41,355 bases of DNA from Streptomyces meridianus (GTDB taxonomy: Bacteria; Actinomycetota; Actinomycetes; Streptomycetales; Streptomycetaceae): assembly GCF_023703325.1 (NCBI RefSeq), contig NZ_JAMQGM010000038.1:1-41355 (forward strand), given 5' to 3'. The notes beneath the pieces were generated by a model that saw only the letters and a list, made by a program, of their open reading frames with translations, was not told the origin of the DNA and did not search any database. The position numbers were made by a program, and so were the translations under genes. Position 1 is the stretch's first letter, and each line of letters opens with the position of its first letter. Below are positions 15,668 through 23,852 of the stretch, one piece after another.

Positions 15668-17221
15668 GTGAATTCGTACGCGCCGTCCGCCCCCTCCCGG
15701 CCTGCAGGGTCCGGCCGTCCCATCGCTTCCGCGCGACCCGCCCCCGGGCCCGCCGCGGACGAGGGACTGGCCCGGCGGCTGCGCGCGCTCGCCTGCACCG
15801 CACCGCTGCACGACCTCGACGTGCGCAAGGCCAACCTCGCCGGCGAGTACTCGGTGTACGCCATGGCGGAACTCGCCCTGGCGGCCATCGACCTGGTCAC
15901 CCTGAACATGGACTTCGACACCGGTGCCGACCACGACCAGATAGTGGCCAGGCTGCTGCCCCGGGCCGCCGTCCAGGCCCCGGACCGGCCGGCCGCGGAG
16001 TACGAGCGGGTGGCCCGCTGGGTGCTGGAGAACCTGATCAACGTCGGCAGCGTCGACCGCGGATTCCGTGCCGTCTACGGCACGTTCGGCCCGGACGGTT
16101 CCTATGTCCGCCGCGACTACGACTTCAAGCTCATCGAGGAGGTTCCCGGGGCCGGTGGCGGGGTCTACCTGCGGACCACCGACGAGGCGGTCAACGTGCT
16201 CGTCGGCGCCCTCGACACGGACGTCACCAGCGCCCAGATCGCGGCCGAGGTCAAGCTCGAGGTCCTCATCAACCGCGGACGCCTCGCCGACGCCCAGCTC
16301 GCCGCCGAGCAGGCCCGCTACCGCACGGTCCAGTACGCCGAGACGCTGCGCCGGACCCTCGAGGCGACCCGGCGCAACGTCCGGGCCGTCGACTGGCTGC
16401 ACGCCGTTCCGGACATGATCGCCGAAGCTCTCGACCATGTCGCCGACCGGTACCGGCACGAGAACGCCATCCTCACCAACATCCGCAAGGTCCGCGACGA
16501 AGCGGAGAACGCCGACGAACGGACGGGCGAGCACAAGCGGCGCGCGGCCGAACTCGTCGACATCGTCAAGGACTGCATCCGGCGTCACACCCAGCTGCAG
16601 TCCCGCCTGCTGGAGGCGGGGCCGCTCTTCCGAGCCGAGCAGGACCGCCAGGCGTTCACCGCCCCCGCCGCGCACTCGGGCCTCGACCTGTACGGCCAGC
16701 TCCTGGCGCCCCTGCTGCCGCTCCCGGTCGAACGTGCCGTCCGCGTGACCGACGCCTTCTTCGCCCGCGGGACCGGCCTGCGCACCCCGCACGCCGTACG
16801 CGTCGGCGACCTCGTCGAGTCGCTCCTCACGCCGCCGCTGGAGCGCGATCACCTCGGTGCCGAGATGCCCGAGCCGGACCTCGTCGCCACCCCGGACGAC
16901 AGCCGGTTCAGCGAGAAGCAGCTGACGGCCGCCATGGAACTCCTCGCGATCCCCCCCGACGCCCCGCGACGGCTGTCCGGCCTGCTCGCCGACGCCAGGC
17001 GGCAGGACCCCGAACTTCCCTATCTCGTGGCCCTGCTGGCCGTCCACGCGGCCAGCCCTCCGGTCGGCGCCGCGTACCGGCAGGGTGAGCAGCGCCTGTT
17101 GTTCGCGGCCGACGACGGCACCGACCTCGACGATCCCGAATTCGGCGGCGCCGATCTGATCGTCGGCACCGCCCTGCTGGACGCGGCGGGCATGGCCGCC
17201 GGCCGCTCGGAAACGGCGTGA
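15668..17221 (+). CDS. Kleisin-like subunit of a MukBEF/MksBEF/Wadjet-type condensin (JetA/MksF-like)
   Basis: A 517-residue soluble protein, first gene of a three-gene operon. It starts with a Ser/Pro/Ala-rich tail of about 30 residues. An N-terminal winged-helix-like region follows (LHDLDVRKANLAGEYSVYAM to about 90). A central helical part (about 190-320) is rich in Arg/Glu heptads (AAELVDIVKDCIRRHTQLQ). A C-terminal domain ends in FGGADLIVGTAL. This order, length and position before a small winged-helix gene and a giant SMC-like ATPase match MukF/MksF/JetA kleisins, which bridge the ATPase heads. Assignment relies on architecture more than on sequence identity. GTG 15668 is preferred (leaderless); GTG 15662 is the alternative. 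The next gene begins 57 nt on. Confidence 0.7.
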   Translation: MNSYAPSAPSRPAGSGRPIASARPAPGPAADEGLARRLRALACTAPLHDLDVRKANLAGEYSVYAMAELALAAIDLVTLNMDFDTGADHDQIVARLLPRAAVQAPDRPAAEYERVARWVLENLINVGSVDRGFRAVYGTFGPDGSYVRRDYDFKLIEEVPGAGGGVYLRTTDEAVNVLVGALDTDVTSAQIAAEVKLEVLINRGRLADAQLAAEQARYRTVQYAETLRRTLEATRRNVRAVDWLHAVPDMIAEALDHVADRYRHENAILTNIRKVRDEAENADERTGEHKRRAAELVDIVKDCIRRHTQLQSRLLEAGPLFRAEQDRQAFTAPAAHSGLDLYGQLLAPLLPLPVERAVRVTDAFFARGTGLRTPHAVRVGDLVESLLTPPLERDHLGAEMPEPDLVATPDDSRFSEKQLTAAMELLAIPPDAPRRLSGLLADARRQDPELPYLVALLAVHAASPPVGAAYRQGEQRLLFAADDGTDLDDPEFGGADLIVGTALLDAAGMAAGRSETA

Positions 17222-17278
17222 GCGCCCCGTCCCCGTCCCACCGGCACAGGCACCGAACGCCACCGAGGAGGAGCAGAG

Positions 17279-18208
17279 TTGAGTGATCACCACGCCGACG
17301 AGCGGACCCGGCACGGGGCCGCCGCCCCCGGCGAGGACGAGACGTACGCCGCTTCCGCCGACCCCGGCACCCGTACCGCGGCCCCCGGTGGTCCCACGCC
17401 CGCGGACGCCGCCGACGCGGCCCGGCTCGTCTCCTTCGGCCTCCAGCCCAAGCTGTTGCCGGCGCGCGACGCGGAATACGCGGAGCTGCTGCGGCGGTAC
17501 CGTGACGAACCGGCCTTCGCCCGGCTCGCGGACGCCGTCGCCACCGGGCTCGGGCTCGTCGTCCTCGAGGTCTCCACCCGCGCCGGCATGGCCCTGGCCG
17601 CGGCCGACGACTCGGTCTTCGCCGTGCGGATGGGCGACTACGCCCGCCGCGCCTCGTCCGAGGCATCCGACCGCTTCCTGCACGGGCTGGCCCACCTCGC
17701 CGTCGCCGCTCTGGCCTTCCCCCGCCCGGCGGACCTCGCCGACGACGGGTACGTCGGCCGCATCACCGTCAACGGCGTCGACGCGTTCGTGCGCCAGGCC
17801 TGCCGACGGCTCGAGGAACGGGCCGAGGAGCAGGGGGAGAACACCGATCCGGCGACCGGTGCCCCCGGCCTCGAGGCGGCCTGGCGGGTCTGGGCGCGTC
17901 GCACCGCCACCGGAGCCACCAAGGACGCCCGGCGGCTGGCCGGTTCGACCACCGGCATCGTCGGCAGGGCCGTCGCCTTCCTCACCGACTCGGGCTTCCT
18001 CCAGCGCACCGGGGACGACGCCGGCGGCACCTACCGCACGACCGCCCGGTACCAGCTCCAAGTCCGGGACATGGCCGGCAGTTCCGCCATGGCGGAACTG
18101 CTCGAGCTCGGTGTCGTCCCGGTCGGCGGTGGAGCGCCCAGCCTCCTGCCGCCCGACGATTCGGAACCCGGCCTGGTCGCCGACGCCGGCCTGCCCTTCC
18201 ACAGCTGA
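17279..18208 (+). CDS. MukE/MksE/JetB-like small winged-helix subunit
   Basis: A 309-residue protein, second in the operon. After a disordered, acidic, Pro/Ala-rich tail (about 1-45) comes a compact mixed alpha/beta region. Segments such as EYAELLRRYRDEPAFARLADAV, DAFVRQACRRLEERAEEQ and VGRAVAFLTDSGFLQRT followed by TYRTTARYQLQVRDM read like tandem winged helices, as in KITE proteins that bind the kleisin. Its start is TTG at 17279, supported by GAGGAGG 7 nt upstream (17265-17271). A GTG at 17284 is out of frame. It ends 28 nt before the ATPase gene. Sequence similarity to MukE is weak by eye; operon position is the main argument. Confidence 0.65.
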   Translation: MSDHHADERTRHGAAAPGEDETYAASADPGTRTAAPGGPTPADAADAARLVSFGLQPKLLPARDAEYAELLRRYRDEPAFARLADAVATGLGLVVLEVSTRAGMALAAADDSVFAVRMGDYARRASSEASDRFLHGLAHLAVAALAFPRPADLADDGYVGRITVNGVDAFVRQACRRLEERAEEQGENTDPATGAPGLEAAWRVWARRTATGATKDARRLAGSTTGIVGRAVAFLTDSGFLQRTGDDAGGTYRTTARYQLQVRDMAGSSAMAELLELGVVPVGGGAPSLLPPDDSEPGLVADAGLPFHS

Positions 18209-18236
18209 ACCTCACGAGACACGAGAGTCCCCCGCC

Positions 18237-21200
18237 ATGTACGAGCTGTCCCGGGTCCGCCTCTACTCCATCGGGCCCGCGGGTGCGCGCTACGCCGACA
18301 CCGTCCTCGATCTGCGCGGGGTGGGCGAACCGGTCACCAGCCCCGCCCCCACCCAGGCGGACTTCTTCGAGGACGAACCCGTCGGCCCGCCACGCCGCCC
18401 CGCGCCCGCCGGCGTGCTCTTCCTCGAGAACGGCGGTGGCAAGTCCGTCCTTCTCAAACTGATCTTCTCGGTGATGCTCCCCGGCCACCGCAACACCCTC
18501 GGCGGCGCCAGCAGCGGAGTGCTGCGCAAGTTCCTGCTCGCCGACGACTGCGGGCACGTCGCCCTGGAGTGGCAGCACACGCTCACCGGCGAGTGCGTCG
18601 TCGTGGGCAAGGTCAGCGAATGGCGGGGCCGTCAGGTCTCCAACGACCCGCGGAAGTTCGCCGAGGCCTGGTACTCCTTCCGTCCCGGGCCGGGCATGAG
18701 CCTGGACTCGCTGCCGGTCGCCGAGTCCACGGCCGTGCGACCGCCCGTCGAGGGGCTCTCCGGTGCTCAGGGCCGCCGCCGCACCATGAAGGGGTTCCGG
18801 GACGCGATCACCGAGGCGGGGCGGGCCTACCCGAACCTCGATGTCGCCTGGGAGGAGATCCACGAGCGGTGGAACGAGCACCTCGGCGGCCTCGGTCTCG
18901 ACCCCGAACTCTTCCGCTACCAGAGGGAGATGAACGCCGACGAAGGCGAGGCGGCCGGCCTGTTCGCCGTCAAGAACGACTCGGACTTCACGGATCTGCT
19001 GCTGCGGGCCGTCACCGACACCCGTGACACCGACGGTCTCGCCGACCTCGTCCACGGCTTCGCCCACAAGCTGGGCCGGCGCGCGGAGTTGATGGCAGAA
19101 CGGGACTTCACCGCCGGTTCGGTCGAACTCCTCGGCAGGATCGTCGAAGCGACCGCCACCCGGGAACGCGCCCGCGACGTCCACGCCGGAGCCGAACGGC
19201 ACACCCGTGCCCTCGCAGGCCGGCTCGCCGCCCGGTCCGTCGACGAACGCGACCGGGCCGCGGGCCTCGCCCAGCAGGTCACCGAGGCCGGGCACAGTGC
19301 AGCGAAGGCCGAGGAGGAACGCGGCCGCAGTTCCAGCATCGCCGCCGAACTCGCTTACCGCAACGCTTCGTTGGCACTCACGGCAGCGGAGAGGACGGCG
19401 GCGGCGCAGCGCCGCGAACTCTCCGACGCCCGCACCCTGCTCGCCGCCTGGCAAGCCGCCGAGGCGGTGCTGCGTCACCGTGCGGCCGCCGACCGATCCG
19501 CCCGGGTCAGCGCGGCGATCCGCGAAGCCGAGCGTGACGCCGCTCCCGCTCTCGCCGCCCGTGCGACGGCGGCAGCCGACCTCGTCCGGGCCCTGCAGTC
19601 GGCCGCGGAGGACGGCGAGCAACTGGCCGGCCAGGAGGAGGAGCGTGCGGCCCGGCTCCACACCGAGGGCGAGACGGCGCACCGCGAGGCGACCGCCGCC
19701 GCGACCGCCGCGCAGCGGGCCCGGAGCGAGGCCGACCATCTGCGCGAGCGTCTCGCCGAGGTCGAACAGGAGACCGCGCAGGCGGTCCGGGCCGGCTGGC
19801 TCGACGACACCCCGGGCGAGGCCGACCCGGCCCGCGCTGCGATGGAGGCCGGAGCGGTCGAGGAGTCCGCAACCGCCGCCTGGGACCTGGCCCGGGAAAG
19901 AGCCCGCAGCACCGCCGAGCAGGCCAGGGAGGCAGCGTCCGAGGAGGCCCGCGCCGAACTCGCCGCGGCCCGTGCCACGGACGCGGCCGAGGCCGCCGCG
20001 GAAGCCCACGAGGCGGAGCGGCGCACGGCCGAGGCCATTGCCCGGGAACCACGGCTTGCCGAACTCCTCGGCCTGCCCGGCCCGGCCGCGGCCCCGGTAC
20101 TGCCCGGCCCCCGGAACAGCGGGCCCCCGTCCGCTCCCGGCGGTCCGCCCCGGCCACGCGAAGCCGGCGACGACTTCGTTTTCGGCGCCGAGTCGCTCCC
20201 GGCCGGGCACGCCTCCCCGGCCGGACCCCGGGAAACCGGCCCGACCGCGGCACCGGCGGATCCGGAGCACCTCACCGCCGAGGACCTGGACCGCAACGCC
20301 GAGCGGCTGCGCGACCTGCTGGAGGAGAGCGTCGGCTCCGCCGAACGCCACCTGTTCGAGCTGCGGACGGCCGCCGCCGACGACTCCCGTATCCTCGGAG
20401 CACTCGGTGACGGCGGGCTGCTCCCGCCCGGGCCCGACGTGCTCGCCACCGTCGAGTACCTCGGTGAGCACGGCATCCCCGCGCTTCCCGGCTGGCGGTA
20501 CCTGGCCCAGTCGGTCGACCCGGTGGACCACGCGGCCGTACTCGCGGCGCGCCCTGAGCTCGTCGACGGCGTCGTCATCACCGACCCCGCCACCCATGAG
20601 CGGGCCCGCACCGTCCTGGACGGCGCAGCACTGCTGCCTCGTTCGACCGTCGCTGTGGGCACCGCGGCGGCTCTCCTGGCACCCACACCGCCGGCCGGCA
20701 CCGGCGAGCCGGACGTCTTCCTCGTCCCCCCGAACCCGGCGATGCACGACGAGCGCGCAGCCGATGACGAGCGCCAGGCCCTGCGGGCCCGCGCCGGCCG
20801 GCGTGACGAGCAGATCCGTGAACTCGCCGCCCGGCTCTCCGGGGACCGCGCGCTGGCCGCCCGCATCTCCTCGTGGTGCACCGGTTGCCCGCCCGGACGC
20901 CTCGCCGAACTCGCCGCCGCCGCGGCATCCGCACGCACAGCGGCCCAGGCGGCCCGGGAACACTTCGCCGAGACCCGCGCCGCCCGCACCGAGGCCGAGG
21001 AGGCTGCCGCGCAGGCCGCAACCGTCCGCGACGAGCGCCAGGAGGCGGCCCAGCTGGCCCGCCGGGCCGCCGACGCCCTGGCAGGTCTGGCGTTCCGGCT
21101 GCGCGAACGGTCGGGTTGGCAGATCCGACTGCGCGAACTGGCCGACGAGACAGCGGAGTCGGAGAGCCGGGCCGAGGCGCTCCTGGAACGGGCCCGCGCC

Positions 21201-22991
21201 GCGGACGAGGACCGTCGCGCCGCGCAACGCGCCGCCGACGACGCACACCGCACCGCCCGTGCGCTGCGCGCCGAGCGCGCCGAGGTGGCCGGAGCACACG
21301 ACGACCTGCCCGCCTCGAGCGGATCGGGCCCACGCGTGTCGCTGCCCGCGCTGCGCGAGGCATACCGGGCGGCCAGCCGGCTCTACGAAAAGGTCGGCGT
21401 CGGCACCGACCTGCGCGCCGAACAGGCCCGTGCCGAAGGCGACGAAAGCGCCGCCCTCGCCGAACTCGACCGTCTCACCAACAAGGTCCGCAGCCGCGCT
21501 GCCCAACTGCTCGAAAGCACGGACGGCGCGGACGGCCCGTCCCGGCAGGCCGCCGCCGCGCGGGCCGTATCACTGGTGCAGATGCTCGAGTCACGGGCGG
21601 CGACCGCCAGCGAGCAGCTCGGCCGGTACCGCGGCGAGGCCGAGCGGCTCGCGCCCGCCGATGGCGCAGCGCACACCGAACTGCCCGATGGGCTCGTCCC
21701 TTCCGATGCCGAGGAGGCCCAACGGCTGCTGCGCCGCGCCACGGCGGAACTGGCCGCACACACCGAGGAGTTGGCGGCCGCTCAGGCGGCCCATGCGGCG
21801 CTGGTGCGTTCGCACCGGGCGGCCGAGGAGGCCGCCGGGGGCTTCGACGAGACGGCCGCCCTCCTGGGCGATCTGCTTCGCGAGCCCGCCCCGGCCGAGG
21901 ACCCGGAGGACCACGACCGGCCGGAGCCCTACGAGGGAAGCCTCGAGGAGGCCCGGCAGGCGGCCGCCGCCTCGCGCAGATCCCTTCGCGGCTTCGCCGG
22001 CGAACTGTCCGCCGCCGAATCGACGGTGCGCGACGCCTGCGACGTCCTCGTCCGGCACGCCAACTCCACCCGGTACGAGCAGGTGCGCACCCCGGCCCGG
22101 CAGCAGATCCGTGAGCTGCCGGCCGCAGCACTGCCCGACCATGCACAGGCCTGGCAGGAGGCGTTCGCGCCGCGGCTGCGCGTGCTGACCGACGAACTGG
22201 AGCAGCTCGAACGCAACCGGGACAGCATCGTGGACCGCCTCCGCGGCCTCGTCGAGTCCTCGCTCGCCACCCTGCGTTCCGCGCAGCGTCTTTCGAGGCT
22301 TCCCGAAGGGCTGGGGGAGTGGTCCGGCCAGGAGTTCCTGCGGATCCGCTTCGACGACCCGGACCCGGCAACGCTCACCGAACGCCTCGGAGAGGTCGTC
22401 GACGAGGCCACCCGGTCGGCCGTCCGGAAGAACTCCGACCTGCGCCGTGACGGCATGTCCCTGCTCCTGCGCGCGGTGGCCGCGGCGCTGGAACCGCGTG
22501 GCGTGGCCGTCGAGATCCTCAAGCCCGACGCCGTGCTCCGGGCCGAACGGGTTCCCGTCGGACAGATGGGCGACGTGTTCTCCGGCGGCCAGCTGCTGAC
22601 CGCCGCCATCGCCCTCTACTGCACGATGGCCGCGCTGCGCAGCAACGACCGCGGCCGCGACCGGCACCGGCACGCCGGCACCCTGTTCCTCGACAACCCC
22701 ATCGGACGGGCCAACGCCACCTATCTGCTGGAGCTGCAGCGGGCCGTTGCCGATGCGCTGGGCGTCCAGCTCCTCTACACGACGGGCCTGTTCGACACCA
22801 CGGCGCTCGCCGAGTTCCCGTTGGTCATCAGGCTGCGCAACGACGCCGACCTGCGGGCGGGCCTGAAGTACATCAGCGTCGAGGAGCACCTGCGGCCCGG
22901 GCTGCCCCAACAGGCCGACGACGAGGAGGCCGTGCACGGCGAGATCACCGCCACGCGGATGTTCCGGCGGCCTCAGGTCGCCGCCGAATGA
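18237..22991 (+). CDS. Giant SMC-like coiled-coil ATPase (MukB/MksB/JetC-like)
   Basis: A 1584-residue ATPase with split-head SMC architecture. The N-terminal head has Walker A LFLENGGGKSVLL (residues 62-74, Lys69). Long Ala/Glu/Arg-rich coiled coils run from about 290 to 610 and 850 to 1400. A hinge-like globular region (about 740-835; ALPGWRYLAQSVDPVDHA, LVDGVVITDP) separates the two arms. The C-terminal head has an ABC signature FSGGQLL (1448-1454) and a Walker B LFLDNPIGRAN (Asp1486). The residue after the Asp is Asn rather than the usual Glu. A Pro/Gly-rich insert sits at about 611-677. Such proteins clamp and extrude DNA with a kleisin and KITE partner. Weak ribosome site; the ATG follows JetB-like by 28 nt. 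A generic annotation could call it a chromosome segregation ATPase. Confidence 0.85.
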   Translation: MYELSRVRLYSIGPAGARYADTVLDLRGVGEPVTSPAPTQADFFEDEPVGPPRRPAPAGVLFLENGGGKSVLLKLIFSVMLPGHRNTLGGASSGVLRKFLLADDCGHVALEWQHTLTGECVVVGKVSEWRGRQVSNDPRKFAEAWYSFRPGPGMSLDSLPVAESTAVRPPVEGLSGAQGRRRTMKGFRDAITEAGRAYPNLDVAWEEIHERWNEHLGGLGLDPELFRYQREMNADEGEAAGLFAVKNDSDFTDLLLRAVTDTRDTDGLADLVHGFAHKLGRRAELMAERDFTAGSVELLGRIVEATATRERARDVHAGAERHTRALAGRLAARSVDERDRAAGLAQQVTEAGHSAAKAEEERGRSSSIAAELAYRNASLALTAAERTAAAQRRELSDARTLLAAWQAAEAVLRHRAAADRSARVSAAIREAERDAAPALAARATAAADLVRALQSAAEDGEQLAGQEEERAARLHTEGETAHREATAAATAAQRARSEADHLRERLAEVEQETAQAVRAGWLDDTPGEADPARAAMEAGAVEESATAAWDLARERARSTAEQAREAASEEARAELAAARATDAAEAAAEAHEAERRTAEAIAREPRLAELLGLPGPAAAPVLPGPRNSGPPSAPGGPPRPREAGDDFVFGAESLPAGHASPAGPRETGPTAAPADPEHLTAEDLDRNAERLRDLLEESVGSAERHLFELRTAAADDSRILGALGDGGLLPPGPDVLATVEYLGEHGIPALPGWRYLAQSVDPVDHAAVLAARPELVDGVVITDPATHERARTVLDGAALLPRSTVAVGTAAALLAPTPPAGTGEPDVFLVPPNPAMHDERAADDERQALRARAGRRDEQIRELAARLSGDRALAARISSWCTGCPPGRLAELAAAAASARTAAQAAREHFAETRAARTEAEEAAAQAATVRDERQEAAQLARRAADALAGLAFRLRERSGWQIRLRELADETAESESRAEALLERARAADEDRRAAQRAADDAHRTARALRAERAEVAGAHDDLPASSGSGPRVSLPALREAYRAASRLYEKVGVGTDLRAEQARAEGDESAALAELDRLTNKVRSRAAQLLESTDGADGPSRQAAAARAVSLVQMLESRAATASEQLGRYRGEAERLAPADGAAHTELPDGLVPSDAEEAQRLLRRATAELAAHTEELAAAQAAHAALVRSHRAAEEAAGGFDETAALLGDLLREPAPAEDPEDHDRPEPYEGSLEEARQAAAASRRSLRGFAGELSAAESTVRDACDVLVRHANSTRYEQVRTPARQQIRELPAAALPDHAQAWQEAFAPRLRVLTDELEQLERNRDSIVDRLRGLVESSLATLRSAQRLSRLPEGLGEWSGQEFLRIRFDDPDPATLTERLGEVVDEATRSAVRKNSDLRRDGMSLLLRAVAAALEPRGVAVEILKPDAVLRAERVPVGQMGDVFSGGQLLTAAIALYCTMAALRSNDRGRDRHRHAGTLFLDNPIGRANATYLLELQRAVADALGVQLLYTTGLFDTTALAEFPLVIRLRNDADLRAGLKYISVEEHLRPGLPQQADDEEAVHGEITATRMFRRPQVAAE

Positions 22992-23012
22992 GCCGCGGCC
23001 GTCCGGTGCGAA

Positions 23013-23032
23013 CCGGGGGCCGCGGCCCCCGG
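23013..23032. terminator. Bidirectional terminator after the condensin-like operon
   Basis: CCGGGGGC (23013-23020) pairs perfectly with GCCCCCGG (23025-23032) around a CGCG loop. It sits in the 42-bp gap between the convergent ATPase gene and the small membrane protein gene, so it can serve both. Confidence 0.75.
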
Positions 23033-23033
23033 C

Positions 23034-23435
23034 TCAGACCTGGGGCAGGGAGCGGTGCGCCGGGCGGACCCGAGCCCCGGTGCGGGCCCTGCGCCGGGCA
23101 AGGCGGTGCTCACGGCTGAGCGCCCGCGCCGTACTGCCCGGTCCCGAGACGATGCCGTGGCGCTGAATCCAGACCTGCCGCGTCACCCACACGTCCACCG
23201 CGCTCCAGGTCGCCACGACCACACTCAGCACCGTGGCCGGCACGGCGGGGAACGCCAACCAGGAGCCCGCAAGCATCCACAGAACGGTGATGGTCGCCAG
23301 GACGACGGCGACGGACGCGAGTATGAACGCGCGCACGGCCGCAGTGCGCACCGGATCCGGTGTGCTCCGGCGCTCCGCTGGCTCGCTGGTCCACAGAGAG
23401 CGGCGCTCAACGGTTTCTTCGTGTCCGGCTCTCAT
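23034..23435 (-). CDS. Small membrane protein with two predicted TM helices, unknown function
   Basis: A 133-residue protein. A polar N-terminus (about 35 residues) precedes two hydrophobic segments: AFILASVAVVLATITVLWML (about 36-55) and FPAVPATVLSVVVATWSAVD (about 61-80). A basic Arg-rich tail (SREHRLARRRARTGARVRPA) follows and is probably cytoplasmic. No enzyme motif is visible. ATG 23435 is the best start: GGAGGGGA lies about 15 nt upstream and GAAAG is nearer. The frame runs far upstream, but as antisense of cvnA. It is divergent from cvnA and convergent with the condensin operon. It resembles small Streptomyces membrane proteins annotated only as hypothetical. Confidence 0.65.
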   Translation of the reverse strand: MRAGHEETVERRSLWTSEPAERRSTPDPVRTAAVRAFILASVAVVLATITVLWMLAGSWLAFPAVPATVLSVVVATWSAVDVWVTRQVWIQRHGIVSGPGSTARALSREHRLARRRARTGARVRPAHRSLPQV

Positions 23436-23852
23436 GAGTCTTTCGGCTCCCCTCCCATGGGCGTTCCGCCCGCGTCGATGCACCCCCGCTGCCGGATCGC
23501 ATGACCGCTCGCCGGCGTTCGAAACGAACGACGCACGCTCCTGCGGCGCGGTTCGGACATCCCTGAACGATAACGTCCTGACTCGCCCCGAAATTCCCTC
23601 CTGACCGTGACGGGAGCGATGAACACGGATTGACCGGGCTCTGTCCCCGTTCGTCCCGCCGTGCACGCGTCGACCGGTCCCGGCTGCGGGCAATTGTCTG
23701 TGCATCCGACGACATCGACCGATCGGAGGACTCCTCTTCCGGCCGATCAAGGACTGGGCAGGTCTTCGGGTTGGTGACCGAGCAGTAGTAGGCTCGCGCC
23801 GTTTGCTGTCCGAAAACCATTCCGATGTGCCGGGGTTGACGTGGGGGATGCC
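23436..23852. other. Divergent intergenic region before the conservon
   Basis: About 415 bp without a credible gene. On the plus strand TAGGCT (23789-23794) could be a -10 box for cvnA, with a weak TTCGGG 18 bp upstream. On the minus strand TATCGT (23572-23567) could serve the membrane protein gene. A Ser/Arg-rich frame (23407-23820, minus) crosses it but looks non-coding. No strong palindrome was noticed. Confidence 0.4.

Noticed and set aside
17982..21506. 1174-residue minus-strand open frame
   Set aside because: Antisense shadow of the SMC-like ATPase; no recognisable domain and no ribosome site.
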